From Thereva unica (lineage: Eukaryota > Arthropoda > Insecta > Diptera > Therevidae), in NCBI GenBank assembly GCA_949987705.1, contig OX465286.1:16319676-16383675 (forward strand): a DNA stretch of 64,000 nt, read 5' to 3'. Under the pieces are notes generated by a model that saw only the letters and a list, made by a program, of their open reading frames with translations, was not told where the DNA came from and searched no databases. The position numbers were made by a program, and so were the translations under genes. Shown here piece by piece: positions 1-11,865 of the stretch (the first letter of the stretch is position 1; every line of letters begins with the position of its first letter).

Positions 1-19
1 TTCTAAATTTAGTTGTTGT

Positions 20-505
20 AGTCATACGAGCAGAGTTCTTCAAAAAGTGATAGGCGTAAAATGCTTGTGATTGCTCTAATTATGCCATACCTGAGGGTAT
101 GGTAGTCTGATTTTCCCGAAACTTGATTCAGTGTGTATGAGAAAAATGGAAGTTGCATTTAACGACTGTCTTCGTTTCGTCTATAGGCTAAGACGGCATG
201 ATCATATTGCACCATATGCATCCAGCTTATTGGGTCTTACTTTTGCAAACCATCGCACGTACCACGAATTAAAATTTATCTTTAAGCTTATGAATAAAAT
301 GTGTGCACGTTATTTGTTTGAGAAACTACGTTTCTTACAATCCAATAGGCAGGTAACATTATTGATTCCTAGGTGTAACTCGTCATTTGGTGATCGTTCT
401 TACTTTGTCCAAGTTGCGCGTAAATGGAATGGCTTGCCCTGTGGTATTCGGAGTGCGACATCTAGCCGAACTTTCAGCAAGCTTTTAAAAGACCACTATA
501 GTTGA
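20..505 (+). pseudogene. LINE B reverse-transcriptase C-terminal fragment
   Basis: Residues read from about position 131 (VAFNDCLRF, then SYFVQVARKWNGLP) match the C-terminal region of the LINE B reverse transcriptase at 4185-5588 (VAFNDCLRFIFHLRR and FFVHAIRLWNDLPP). Upstream bases from about 20 to 130 still carry recognisable pieces such as ALIMPYL, but in other frames with stops. This is the last part of ORF2 of a jockey/CR1-type non-LTR retrotransposon, downstream of the catalytic domain. No catalytic motif is present, and the 5' part lies outside the window or is lost. It is a dead relic directly followed by a CT microsatellite. Confidence 0.75.
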
Positions 506-522
506 TTCTATCTTTCCTTCTT

Positions 523-524
<2 letters not shown>

Positions 525-576
<52 letters not shown>

Positions 577-592
577 CTCTCTTATCTTCTGC
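525..592. repeat. (CT)n microsatellite
   Basis: A run of CT dinucleotides, pure for about 45 bases and then degenerating into TTTCTTTCTCTC. It lies directly downstream of the LINE B fragment. Confidence 0.95.
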
Positions 593-639
593 TCTCATTC
601 TTTTCTATTTTACCAATTGTTCAAATATTTAGGTTAAGG

Positions 640-2350
640 GTTAAAAAGTACGGGGGCGGGTATTGATGAAGGAGGTGATGAACCCTGCGTTTGAACTCTT
701 GGAAGTTGTAGGAGCTCGGAAATACTGACTGCGAGAGATTATTCCACAGTCGAGTTGTTCTACATTCCTACGGTGGCTCAGGGGTCGATGGTGGAGCAGG
801 CGGTGTCGTCATCAATTAATTTAAGGGCCCTTTTTTGGACCTTATCTAACCATCCCAAGGTGGTTATCGAAGCGCCGCCCCAAACGAGGGAGTTATATTC
901 GAGAAGAGGCCGAATGTAGGATTTATAAATAACAGCACGGGCCGATGGCTGGAGGAGGAACTTGCACCTCTTAACACACCCCAAACACTGGGATGCTTGT
1001 TTGGCGATTTGGAATATGTAGTCATTCCATCGCAAGTCTTTCGCTAATGTCACGCCTAAGATCTGTAGGGATGGGTCGGCCATTAGTTGAACTTCACCCA
1101 CTGTCAAGGGTGGAGAGGTGTTGAACTTCTTTTTGGAGATAAGACAGTACTTGGTTTTGGTAGGGTTGAATTCAACACGATTCTTCTTTCCCCCACTCTA
1201 GAATCAGATTAATGTCGTTATTAATAGAGTGGGACATTAGTTCGCGATCATCAAGACAGGATCTGGCATGAGTCTGTCTTGTATCGAAGCTGTACGAGTA
1301 ACGTAGAGTACCGTCGTCAGCGAAGCTGAGAAGTGGGTTGGAGGGGATTGAAAGAAGGTCATTTATAAAGATGAGAAATAGGGCCGGTGATCGAGTGGGT
1401 TGCGGATTTGAGCTATCCAATATTACTTTGATTGAACGGCCGGAAAGGAAACTCTCGATCCACTTCTGTAGAAGTGAGTTAACTCCAATAGATTTGAGTT
1501 TAGCTAACAGGGCTGAGTCGTCACACTCTATCGAAAGCCTTGGAGATATCTAGAGCAACCAGACTAGACTCACCGGATCCATGCAGACTACGGCAGACTT
1601 AAAGATCACCAGTGGACCTTTTTTGTCGGAAGCCATACTGTCTGTCGTTTATGAGTAAGTTGGATTCTAGATATCCCATAAGATTTTTGTTGATTATCGT
1701 CTCCATGGTTTTGGAGAGAATAGAAGTAATTTCTATTGGTCGGTAGTTGGAGGGAAGGCTGGAATCACCTTTTTTCGGTATGGCCTGAACATGGGCAAGT
1801 TTCCAAGAGTCGGGATAAACTCCGGAGAAGTATGATAAGGCAAAAAGTTTGCGCAGAGGTTTAGCCAAAGGTGAGGCGCATTGTTTTAAGACGATAGGGG
1901 GTATATTATCGGGTCCAGTGGATTTGTTGGCATCGAGCTCTTTGAGGCACCTGTACACCTCGCGAGTTCTGAAAAAAACCCTGTCCATTGAGTGGGCATT
2001 ACGCTCGGAAACAAGGGGTAACACATCAGTTTCGGGTAAAGAAGAATTCGAAGCAAACATAGATGCTAATAATTTGGCCTTGGATTTGCTGTCTGTTATC
2101 ACCTTCTCATCGCGAATAAAGGAAAGGGTTGAAGTTGTAGTGAAATTCTTCTTGATGGAACTTACCAAGGACCGGAAGTTTTTGCTACCGGAGGTTGCAT
2201 TTACGAGTTTACTTCTCAATTTGTTGTCAAATAAGGTTTTGACTTTCTTGATGGCGGTTTTACAAGAATTTCTTTGTTGTATGTACTCTAAACGGAGCGA
2301 TTCACTCGGGAAATTCTTGTACGCTCTTACAGTTTTCGAGTTAATCTATA
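640..2350 (-). mobile_element. LINE A copy 1, 5'-truncated jockey-like retrotransposon
   Basis: Read on the minus strand, three frames in order encode the endonuclease-RT linker and RT start (1599-2219: LDANKSTGPDNIPPIVLK, NYRPIEITSILSK, QYGFRQKRSTGDL), the RT palm with FADDGTLRYSY (1172-1420), and the C-terminal region (778-1107: ILGVTLAKDLRWNDYIFQ). Homology to the longer LINE A copy at 51.1-54.8 kb continues upstream to about 2350 and downstream to about 640. Relative to that copy, roughly 190 bp are missing near 750, where GTTGTTC jumps to TACATTCC. Frame breaks separate the three blocks. The endonuclease domain is absent. FADD is the catalytic metal-binding motif, but the reading frame is broken, so the copy is dead. 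Confidence 0.85.
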
Positions 2351-2589
2351 TATGTATATGCGACTGTTACCTTACTGTTTTCTGAATTGGTTAAGTCGGG
2401 AATCTACAATCAAAGTATTATTAGTATTATTGCTATGACATTTTGTATGGCTGAATCACCAAAATCCAAGGAGCCAACATTGCAGACGTGGTTAACTAGC
2501 GAAATAGTTCTCTATCCGGAGAAACTAACATTATATTCTTCCTTGATCCCATCTAAAAGTGTCATTTCATGTAAATTCATTTCCAGCTT

Positions 2590-3245
2590 TTAATACAAGG
2601 CAATTCTTGTAGTGCATAGTGCCAGCTAAATATAAATTTTTCACTAAAAATCCCAGAAGTAAATATTTCTGCAATGGAAGAAAACACTCAAGTCAAGTTT
2701 TTGTTTTAAATAAATACTAATTAAATATATACTTAAACATTTTAAATTTCATCACGAAACCAATTAGAAATTATTAAGGCGTAATCATATTCACAAATTG
2801 TAGAATTAAACTCGCTCTAAATATGATAAAATTCAAGTTTTTCTCGCACAATATTTTAGTTTTTTTTCCTTATCACAATTTAAATTTCATGCAAATTCCA
2901 ACTGTCAAACAAATATGACGATCAGGGGAAATTTTTTAATAACCACACACTTTTTACTTTCGAGCTTAGATGGCGTTAGTGTTATTTGTGTAATTTCAAA
3001 AGTTTATTTTGTCGACATAATTTAAATTAAACAGTAAATATATGGTTAAATTATGTTTTTTAGTAATTAAAAATATTATAGAATGTATAAATAATAAGTA
3101 TTTAATAATAATAAGCTGAATAATGTTTATTTATGACAATACGCAAAATTGCCTGAAGAACTGAGCTTTTTATTGCTATGGTTCTTGGGCATTTTTTGAG
3201 ATTTTATGAATTGAAATTTTTTTTTATAATTTTAATTTAACTTAT
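2590..3245. other. AT-rich spacer, no gene seen
   Basis: Very AT-rich sequence between two LINE A fragments, with no open frame of note and no family repeat that I recognise. Confidence 0.6.
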
Positions 3246-3249
3246 TTCA

Positions 3250-3912
3250 GGTTGAGGTGACCAACTACCAGCCAGACGAACGATCCTTTAAACTACCGCC
3301 CAATAGCAATTACTTCGGTTCTCTCCAACATCACGGAGAGAATAATCAATAGAAAGCTGATGAAATATCTAGAATCTAACCATATTATACACCACAGGCA
3401 GTATGGCTTTAAACCAAAAAGGTCTATTAGCGACCTTCTTGTGTGTCTGACAGAACACATCATCCAAAGCATCCATTCGGTGAGTCTGGTCTGGTTGCTC
3501 TGGATATCTCCAAAGCTTTCGAAAGAGTATGGCACCCCGCTCTACTGTCTGAACTCCAAGCTATTGGTATCGACTCAGTTCTAAGGAACTGGATTAAGAG
3601 CTTTCTTTCTGGCCCTTCAATCAAGGCAGTATTGGATGGCGTTGAGTCCAACCCTCACTCCATCTCGGCCGGGGTTCCACAAGGTCGATACTCTCAACTG
3701 TCCTGTTTCTGATATTCATTAATGATCTGCTCTCAATCTCCTCCAATCCACTTCATAATATTGCCGCTGACGGTACTCTGGATTACTCTTACACATTCGA
3801 CAACATAAGACAAGCAAATGCCAGACCTTGTCTCTTAGACCGTGAGTTCATGTCCAACTCTCTTAACGTGGACATTAAGCTCATTCTTGATTGGGGTCGC
3901 AAAAATCGTGTC
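3250..3912 (+). mobile_element. LINE A internal RT fragment
   Basis: Plus-strand translation in three frames gives KLMKYLESNHIIHHRQYGF, then after a frameshift near 3480 GLVALDISKAFERVWHPAL and IGIDSVLRNWIKSFLSG, then SAGVPQG, and a decayed catalytic block (ADGTLDYSYTFDN). All of it aligns with the central RT of LINE A at 51-54 kb and 1-2 kb. Both ends are truncated and the orientation is opposite to the neighbouring copy. At the catalytic site FADD has decayed to a form without the first two residues. It is useful because it gives the uninterrupted RT sequence across the site where the 51-kb copy carries a MITE. Confidence 0.8.
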
Positions 3913-3959
3913 CCAATTTACACGTGCCAGAAAATTTTTCATACGTGCCAGAATTGGAT

Positions 3960-5992
3960 TTACATAGATTTTATTTTATTTTTTATTTATTTATTTATTT
4001 ATTTGTACATAAGTAAACAGAGGTACACAAGACTTACATCTTTTAGAGTACAATAATAATTTTAATTGAAACAAGGCAAAAACAAAAATAACTAACCTAA
4101 GCTTACAAACTAAACATACTAGAGTTATGGCTATTAGAAAGAAGAAGAGGAAAGAGAAAGCTAGGTAGTAAAGGGAAGAGAGAGCTAAAGAGAAGAGGTG
4201 GATAGAAGAAGAGAAACTTGTTTCCTGAAAATGGTGACTGTGCTTATTCTTGGTAAAGAAGGAGGAAGATCATTCCAGAGTCTAATCGCGTGCACAAAAA
4301 AGGAACGACTACCAATTCGAGACAGATGAGACGGAATAAGGAATTTGAGTGATCTCAAGGTTTGCAAGGGTGTAAGGAAGTCGGAAAGGTAAGAAGGGCT
4401 TTTAAAATAAAAAACTTGATGTAGAAGAGCTAGCGCCATAATATCAATAAAACAAAAGAGGTCACAGCCTATTAGTGAATTCCGAACAGATGATATATGA
4501 TCTGACCTTCTCAGGTGGAAGATAAAGCGCAAGCAATCATTGAATGCAACATTAAGTCTTTCACGGCAGGACGAATCATACACAATGTAAACGAGTGAGC
4601 CATAGAGTAAATGCGGAAGAATGAGAGATTTTACAAGCTTTGAACGTATAGTGGGTGATAGGAGACTGCCATGAAGCCAGAGCTTGCGTAATGTCCCATA
4701 AATCTTGGAGAGCATTAGTGAGACTTGATCACAGCAGGTCAGTTTAGAATTAATAGCAATGCCAAGATTATGGACCCGATCAACAATGGGAAGAGGAATG
4801 TTACCCAGACAAATGAGTGGCATTCTGTCGGGGTGCGTAGAAAGATGACTAAGCACAAGTACTTGTGATTTTTTAGGGTTTAATTTAAGGTAGTTGAAGG
4901 CACTCCACTCATTTATTCGTGAGAGAGTGCTATTCAGGTCAAAAATACAAGAATCAATTTGGCAAGAGGTATAGAGTTGGAGATCATCAGCATACAGATG
5001 AAAGGAACAGTGGCCGATAGTAAAAGGTAGGTCATTGATATACAATGAAAATAGCAGGGGACCAAGAATTGAACCTTGAGGAACACCAGAAGGCACCTGT
5101 AGAAAAGAGGAGATTACATTGTTATGACGAACACATTGAAAACGGTTAGATAGCAAAGAGGAGAAAAGCCGTGTAGCAGACGAAGAGAAATGATAGCGCT
5201 GACTTAGTTTGGAAAGTAGGATCGCATGCACCACCGAGTCGAAGGCATTCGAGAAATCAAGAAGCACTAATATTGCAACGTCGCCTTTATCAAGGGCAGA
5301 ACGAATGTCGGTGGTTACCTTTTGTATAGCGGTTTCACAACTATGATTTCTACGGAAACCAGATTGATATTTCGAAATAAAGCTATTAGATTCAAGGTAA
5401 CACAGGACTTGGATGTAAAGAATGTTCTTAAAGGCTTTTGCAAGGAAAGGAAGAATGCTAATGGGACGGAAATCTGATATATCTGCAGAAGATTTTTTCA
5501 GTAAAGGGATCACTATGGCCTTTTTCCACAACAAGGGAACTTGGGAAGTAGTCAGGCAGTAATTAAAAACATGCGTGATGACATCCAAAATTAAAGGGGC
5601 GAGGAGCTTAAAAAGCGTGGAGATATTTCATCAAAACCGATGCAGTTGGAGGAAATAGAGAGGAGTATTTTAATAACTTCCGAGGAGTCTACCCAGCGAA
5701 AGTAAAAGCCATCAGTACTATGTGGAAGAACTGAGAAAGATCGGGAGATAGAGGAAGCAGGAGAGGATTGAATGAATGAGGCATTTAGGAGGTCTACATC
5801 GATATCAACAGAGGAAAGTGCAGTAGCATTTATGCCCAGCGAGCGAAGATTGGACCAGAGTCGCTTGGAGTTTAAAGAGGGATCAAGCTTACGTGCATAA
5901 AAACTACGTGTTCGTGATTTGACCTTGCTAGTGACGAGGTTGCGAAGCTGTTTATAAGCAATAAGATATCTAAGGATCGTCCATCGCACCCC
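3960..5992 (-). mobile_element. LINE B, jockey/CR1-like retrotransposon, 5'-truncated
   Basis: A minus-strand element whose 3' end is marked by a (TTTATTTA)-type repeat at 3970-4005, read as (TAAA)n on the element strand. Coding sequence runs from 5989 to 4185 with a single frameshift near 5590: the upstream frame ends FDEISPRF and the downstream frame continues KLLAPLILDVITHV. There is no endonuclease domain, so the copy is 5'-truncated, as is usual for target-primed insertions. I could not find a convincing target-site duplication. Confidence 0.85.
4185..5588 (-). pseudogene. LINE B reverse transcriptase (467-codon open frame)
   Basis: A long open frame covering most of a non-LTR reverse transcriptase. 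Motifs in order: FRPISILPFLAKAFKN (about residue 40), YQSGFRRNHSCETA (about 75), LLDFSNAFDSVVH (about 107, first catalytic Asp), SGVPQGSILGPLLFSLYIND (about 168), LYADDLQLY (about 203, the catalytic Asp pair), LKLNPKKSQVLVL (about 237), then the thumb and the conserved C-terminal tail WNDLPP. The ATG is probably fortuitous, because homology runs upstream into the other frame at 5591-5989. This is the least damaged LINE reading frame in the window: only the one frameshift and the missing 5' part disable it. The family is jockey/CR1-like; the exact clade needs a tree. Confidence 0.85.
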
Positions 5993-7148
5993 CTGTCCTA
6001 GATCGATAGAATGTTACCGCTTAAGACGGCCTTGCAATCATCTGTTACACGCATTTAGCCAGTCGATGGATACCACTTTATTTGTGCCGCCGTTAAGTGT
6101 GACGACAAAGTGAATTCCGAAAAATCCTCTTATGTTCAATAGCACAATGTTAAACGGACATCTCAATTAATAATATTCCATCAGCAACTAACTGAGGACT
6201 ACAGCAAACGCCTAAAAACAAAAAAAAAACAAGCTACAGTAATGATTTCGCTTCAAGATTCATGCAAGATCACAGATCCTCTGACTCAGATTATGATATG
6301 ATCTCAACCAGATTAAACAAAGTTTGACAACAAAAAAAAAACACGAAACAAAAACAAAACGTATAGAAAAAATTTCTTCACCTCCTCAAGAAAAAACAAA
6401 AAAGCCGGCAACACTAACAACAACAACAACAAAAATTCTCTTCAAGTCTCGGCCGGTCCACGGCGACGGGTACTAGCTAAAACCCAGTAGCAGTCTGTTT
6501 GTCGACTCTAATTAGATGCAATCATATTAGTCTCCCAGGTAAGACGAGGAAGTTGAATTCATTTCACCTGGGAGGAGCTCTGATTTTTCAATTTTGACAC
6601 ATTCTTCAGAGAGGAGAGTTTCTTGACTTGCGCGCATATACAAAAAGCTGGGATGCGCGCGCAGCCCAACGTTCGTTTCGTTTCTTTTTTACTTTTTCGT
6701 TTTCACTTTCTTTTTTGTTTAAATTTTTCGATCATGCAGCAAGTACCTATGGTGTCTAGCTATGGTGTGTATACCTGAGATTGGCTTGTATACCTGTTAT
6801 TAGAATATCTGTATGAGTGTGTGTATTGCTTGGTCTAAAGATATACACCGTCAGCAGCAGCAACAACAACACAGAAACAAATCTGTCCATCATCTCATAA
6901 TCAGACCGGCAATCCCCTGTCCATTTTGAGAGGGAAGTCGTCCATCGCATGTTTGCGTATTTATACGCGACCAGCAGCAAACCTGATATAATGACCGAGA
7001 ATGGCAGCAAATTGCGTTTTCATAAAGTTTAGTAGGTTTTGTAATCTATATTATATTTGGCCGTAATTAATCTGTGACATTTGTTAAATTAAGTGCCAGA
7101 TTCTTCACAGAATACACCCAAGATTGATTGGGAGCTCGTTTGTAGGCA
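5993..7148. other. Spacer with a short hairpin, no gene seen
   Basis: AT-rich sequence with A-runs and an (ACA)n stretch at about 6415-6432. A short inverted repeat sits at about 6531-6576, where CTCCCAGGT is mirrored by ACCTGGGAG. The open frame at 6756-7010 on the minus strand has no recognisable domain and is probably chance. Confidence 0.5.
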
Positions 7149-7149
7149 T

Positions 7150-7216
7150 TTCTTCTTCTTTGATGGCTCGACAGTCCAATTCGAGCCTTGGCCTCCACCA
7201 ACTTCTCCCTCCAGAC
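7150..7216 (-). mobile_element. LINE C 3'-end stub
   Basis: About 67 bp match the extreme 3' end of LINE C at 15679-15745 (TTCTTCTTTGATGGCTCGAC, then GCCTTGGCCTCCACCAACTT). It starts at the GAA-repeat tail and breaks off inside the C-terminal codons, as expected from a very short abortive target-primed insertion. Confidence 0.75.
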
Positions 7217-7290
7217 GAATTTCATTCAAACTAAACCATGACACAGGGTGCTCTGATAGTTTTCCGTAGCCATTACTTACTGCCCCCTCC

Positions 7291-7310
7291 CACCATATAT
7301 ATATATGGTG
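7291..7310. repeat. 20-bp perfect palindrome with (AT)n core
   Basis: CACCATATATATATATGGTG is a perfect inverted repeat. It may simply be an AT microsatellite with symmetrical flanks. Confidence 0.8.
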
Positions 7311-7580
7311 TGGACAAATCGGTCAGGCTTAAAACAAGATTCTTTCTAAGCAACCCTGATAACTATCGTGAGCCGGCCGGACCAAGTTCTCTGGAGAAGC
7401 TCTGAATCTTCCTCACGAATGTACTGTGCTCCGTGCTTGAGCTAATTAGTGATCTCCGTTCCTTAGGTTGATAGATACGGGCACGACACAGCTTCCTTCA
7501 TTCTTTATCCTAAATACCCTAGAGGGCGCCCATGATAGCCCTGATATATCTAAAACTCTTCTATAACAGTGATACCTATG

Positions 7581-7696
7581 GGCGCGTTCAATAATGCAGG
7601 ATGCGTGCGCAGTTGACTTATTCAGTCATTGAAAGCTTCACACTTTCAATTGCTGAATAAGTCATTTGCGCACGCATCCTGCATTATTGAACGCGG
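7581..7696. mobile_element. 116-bp foldback MITE
   Basis: Two inverted arms of about 50 bp (CGCGTTCAATAATGCAGGAT and its complement) flank a loop of a few bases around CTTCACA. The sequence CCTATG occurs directly before (7575-7580) and after (7697-7702) the element, consistent with a 6-bp target-site duplication. There is no coding capacity. The near-perfect arms imply either recent insertion or continued gene conversion. The superfamily is not assigned. Confidence 0.8.
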
Positions 7697-8234
7697 CCTA
7701 TGCCTTCGACGCCGCGCCGGAGCATGTCTCAAGAGTGGAATCCTCTCACCGGTGCTTTGGCTTATAACACTATATCGATAATATTAGAGAACGACAGGAT
7801 CAAGGCATAATATCCTAATATCCGGAGAGTTTCTGCCCATATAATATCACTTCATTCCTCTTTAGCGATTGGTTTAAATTGGTGTGGGATATCAGTTGGC
7901 CCGGAGAAAGTAATGGTTTTCACCAATAGAACAAAAAAAAAACAATATCCGAATCCAGTTTACTCTACCATCAAAAAAAGAGCGCGCTGAATCCTTATCT
8001 TTATTAGTAGTATAGCAAAGCCACGCCAACAGTGACGTCTTCGGGCTGGTTGTGGGTTCAGATGTGCACTTTATTCGGAGCAAGAACCAGTTTGGTGAGG
8101 TAAGCGTCACCTGTATGTTAAGTTAGTTAAACTATACTGGGGTGGGTTAGTATGTTTTGGGTGGGAATCGACGGTCGCGTCGCATATTCTGACACGGATC
8201 GGACAGACCGAACAGACAGTCGTTCAAGCCTGGG

Positions 8235-8440
8235 TGCAATGTCTAGTAGTAAAAGCTTAGTTTGAAGGATAGCGGAGAATAGAGCACGTTAGAGCGACGG
8301 TGGATGAAGGAGTAGATGTCTATGATCCTTACCCTACGTGTGAACTCGTGCCCCAATTAAGAATCGATTTGATATTTCGGTTGATTGCATTGGAAATCAG
8401 TTCATGATCATGTAGCCAAGGTCTAAGGTAAAATGGGTTG
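8235..8440 (-). mobile_element. LINE A 3'-end relic
   Basis: GGTGCAATGTCTAGTAGTAA and the following bases match the 3' untranslated end of LINE A at 51195. Farther on, TTGATTGCATTGGAAATCAG, then ATGATCATGTAGCCAAGGTC, match RT sequence near 52000. Almost the whole interval between these two blocks has been deleted. Confidence 0.6.
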
Positions 8441-9519
8441 GTGGGCATTGCCGCCAGAGGCGCCCCAGTATGAAGACACATTAACCCAGCGGTTGACAAC
8501 CCAAATGTATTGACGTGCCACCAAACTGATAATTAAAACTAATGCACATTAAGCGTGCCACAAGAAAATAGCCTTATATATCTGAAGATAATTTTATTTG
8601 TGTAGTAAAAACTTTTCAAAAAGCAAATTTACGGCCGCAATTCAGATACAGGCCACCAGCCAGCCGTGGCCTTTCATTACTTTGAGGCCTCCGCCTGACA
8701 GGCCGTAGACTGCAGGTGACCCGACCCCATGATACCCTTCATACACACAGGTGAAGAAGAGAGCTAAGCGTGGCAGATTGTTAATTCAAGTGAAAAAATC
8801 TTCATGTCCTCAACGAAAACTTCAGAATGAGCAGAAGTTCAGATCTTCAGGCCCGAACTGACGATAAATACCAACAGACATAAAGATTTTTGTCAGTTTT
8901 CCTGGATTGCAAGCGCCATCCAGTCACGCCCTGCCGGCAGCCTGTATGAATGGCTAAATTGGGGCGTTTATATCAACGTTCGAGTGAATTGTGTCCCCGG
9001 TGTCTGCGGTAACGTATATTCCTTACGTAGTGTGTACGTCTGTTAACTTTGATGTATCGGAGTAGCAAGTGCGCATGCCTCTATAATAATCGCGCCTGAA
9101 TTTGAAAGGGAACGCGATTGTCAAGTGCGGCGGTGCCACCATAGATGTTCTCGTGAGTCACCTAGTAGCACGTGTGCTATAGGTTGCCGACCGGTGCACT
9201 AGCCTGTCACTGCGAAGTTAAACCAGTTTCACACACACAGCTGATGCACCTTCCCTTCAACCCAAGACATAAAACTCAAAAACTTCCGTGTCCAAGACGT
9301 ATACAAAAGCTCGATTGGGCAATATTGTGAAATACACGACCTAGAAACAGTATACACTTTTCAGAATGTAAATGTATTAAATTATTACATCGAATACTAA
9401 CTAGTTTACCACCCAGCGGGAAATGGAGTGATCCAATAGCCATGATGGAGCATTCCTTAAAAAGCTTGCAGCGCTCCCGTTCCCATACCAGTTCCATATA
9501 CTTTTTAACATTCCATGTC
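8441..9519. other. Unique sequence, no gene seen
   Basis: Mixed-composition sequence without repeats or convincing open frames. The minus-strand frame at 9276-9497 has no recognisable domain. Confidence 0.5.
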
Positions 9520-9525
9520 CTTGCA

Positions 9526-10110
9526 GGGGAGCATACGTTTTTATGCTCCTCAAAAGCGTTATAGGAGCATTATAAAAAACCTTTATAAAAAAAAAAGGAA
9601 ATATTCATGGACGCCTGTGGATATGTGATCCGGCATCGAAAAGCTTTTATTTTATTCATCTTTTGCCATTGCCTCTTGATTTCAAGAATTTCAAGAGCGA
9701 GCGTGTCTAACCAAAGCAGTCCCCCAACTAAATTCTAACCACTTCCAAAGCTGCTTGTCCTTCGTATCGAATAAAAGCCGGGCTATTGAGTATGCTAATG
9801 CCACATCTTATGGTCACGAAGACAATAATTGCCCGTTTCTTTTTTTCTATAATATTTATGAAAACTCCAGTAAAGCTCCCTGGAGAGCATATGCTCAAAA
9901 TAAGCTCCCCTGTGCATCGCTCCCAATTTTTCCCACTGGGAGCTTTATGTCACGAAGATAATCGACCATTTTTTTTTGGTTCTATAAAATACATATATGA
10001 AAGCTCTAGTAATGCTCCCTCGGGAGCATATTTAACAGTGCTCCAAATAAGCTCCCCTGATCACCGCTCCCAATTTTTCCCACTGAGCAGCTATGCTCCT
10101 ACACAAAGCA
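9526..10110. repeat. GGGAGC-rich tandem duplication with hairpins
   Basis: Two units of about 145 bp (roughly 9806-9950 and 9948-10095) share GTCACGAAGA, AGCTCCCTGGAGAGCAT or its variant, AAATAAGCTCCCCTG and CGCTCCCAATTTTTCCCACT. A shorter related inverted pair, GGAGCATA facing TATGCTCC, lies at 9528-9552. Many copies of AGCTCCC and GGGAGCATA occur in both orientations, so single strands could fold into several hairpins. Confidence 0.75.
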
Positions 10111-11569
10111 GTTTAATTTGCATTTTTTGGTAATGCCAGAAGGCGAAATTTTTGTTGACGATTAATTGATTTTCAACGAGTCCCTTTACTACTCGTATTT
10201 TTGCAACTACACAGAGCCCGCGTATAAGCCATTATTTCCTAGTTGCCTACCTGCTCAACCACACAGCTCGAATTTCCGCGAATAATAAGCAATCATTAAA
10301 AAAGGTCAATATTATACATAATATAATCGTATAAAAACTTCCCATGCCGACGCACACTCACAGGCACTAATCCAATATATGTGTGTATATATGTTGCACT
10401 TAAATAGGATAAAATTGCGGAAAAAATGAATACACCCTTCTCCCCCCGCCACTTACACCTCGAGGTTACATAAACAACAACTTAGGCTAAAAGTGGATCA
10501 TTAAGAACGTTATTTTTGCATTCAGCCCATTTGACCGATGAAAAACCATCAACCACAACTAAATGTAATTATCCCCAATTACCTGCAAAAATTTCCTGCA
10601 GTGAATGCAGCTCTTGCCCGGGCTGCACATGGACTACTCCGTGAGCCATGGGAGAAGAAACCAAAACAAAGGGATTTCTGCTTATGCGGGGGGACCGGAG
10701 CGCGGTAATATGGCCGGCACGACCGTTGCCCTTGGAGATTTTCATTTTAGTTGATTTTTTCGTGCATTTTTTTTTTATTTTTTTTTGTCTTCTGTTTTTG
10801 TATAGTGCACACAAAAATTGCATTTGCATTCCTACTCTCTATGCAGCAGCAGCGCTGCAATCGATCGCGGGTGTAATGGGGCAGAGAGGCGCGGAAAATG
10901 GGGGGATGCAAACATTTTTTTTTTTAAATAGGGGTGTTTGGTATAAACACACTTTGTTTAAACGGGTGGGGGCGCCTATGACCTATTCTTCACATTGTGT
11001 GCATGCTGGGTGTTAATTGCCATACCTTTTGGGTGGGGGGTGCATGCAGATCAGCACGGAATCAAACAATATCGAATATATGAACTCTCAAAATTCTTCT
11101 TGTGACTCGTTATTGCGCTTATATCTTCCACAAATTATATTCATAGGAAAAATTGTTTTGAAAGTTTGAGTGCTCATAAGAAATGTTTTTCTTTCATATT
11201 CTTTGCTGTGTGCAGCAAAAGGTACAAAACCCCTTATGGGAAAAATGAATCTGACCAGTCTTAAGTCACAAGCTTTGGCTTGAGTTGGGCTTATTTCTTA
11301 TATGAATTTCGTACGATTTGTAACTATATACGCAGTTATGGGGCACTCCGTAACCCCATAGAGCTTCCATAGGTTGTACAAACTAGACACTACTTATTAA
11401 CATACAATTATTTATTTTCCAATACGTTACATACATTAGGTTCGAATAATCATGACAAACTGAAAACATTAAATTTCTAATTAATAAAATAACTTTCTTA
11501 AGCCTACTTAATTACTTTTTGTATTCTGTATCAAAGTGTCGTGTAAAGTGTTCAGTTGTGACACACAGA
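10111..11569. other. Spacer, no gene seen
   Basis: Low-complexity-rich sequence with T-runs at 10757-10790 and 10915-10925 and a GC-richer island at 10600-10740. The overlapping frames on both strands at 10569-11016 are dominated by homopolymer-encoded residues and look like chance. Confidence 0.5.
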
Positions 11570-11865
11570 GGTCGTCGTGATCGATTTCAATCGCTACACA
11601 GTCAGTACAAATCGCGCCATCTATTAGTCAGAAGAACCATACATAATTGAAGGCCATAAGTTAAGATCGCGCTATCTATTAGTCAGTTTTTAACAAACTG
11701 TAATTACAAACAGCTTCTTAAAGAGTGCGAAAAGAAAAACCTCGAATGTTTCAGTAATAGAGGATCTCCAGACTGTGGTAGAAAGCTTTTTGAAAAGAAT
11801 TTTGATAAGGGAGGGGAGAGCATTTAGAGGCAGTTTGATTAGAAATACGACTAAAGTTCGTAGTG
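11570..11865 (-). repeat. Dispersed repeat X, copy 1
   Basis: The reverse complement contains CTACCACAGTCTGGAGAT, CTCTATTACTGAAACATTCG and TAATAGATGGCGCGATTT, matching repeat X copies at 13.9 kb and 63.4 kb. In this copy and the one at 63 kb the unique part directly abuts an AGGTCA satellite in the same relative orientation, so unique part and satellite probably form one element. Confidence 0.7.

Noticed and set aside
6531..6576. microRNA-like hairpin
   Set aside because: The stem is only about nine pairs with a large loop, too short for a precursor.
10569..11016. Overlapping frames on both strands near 10.7 kb
   Set aside because: Residues largely come from T-runs; no domain and no conserved neighbour.
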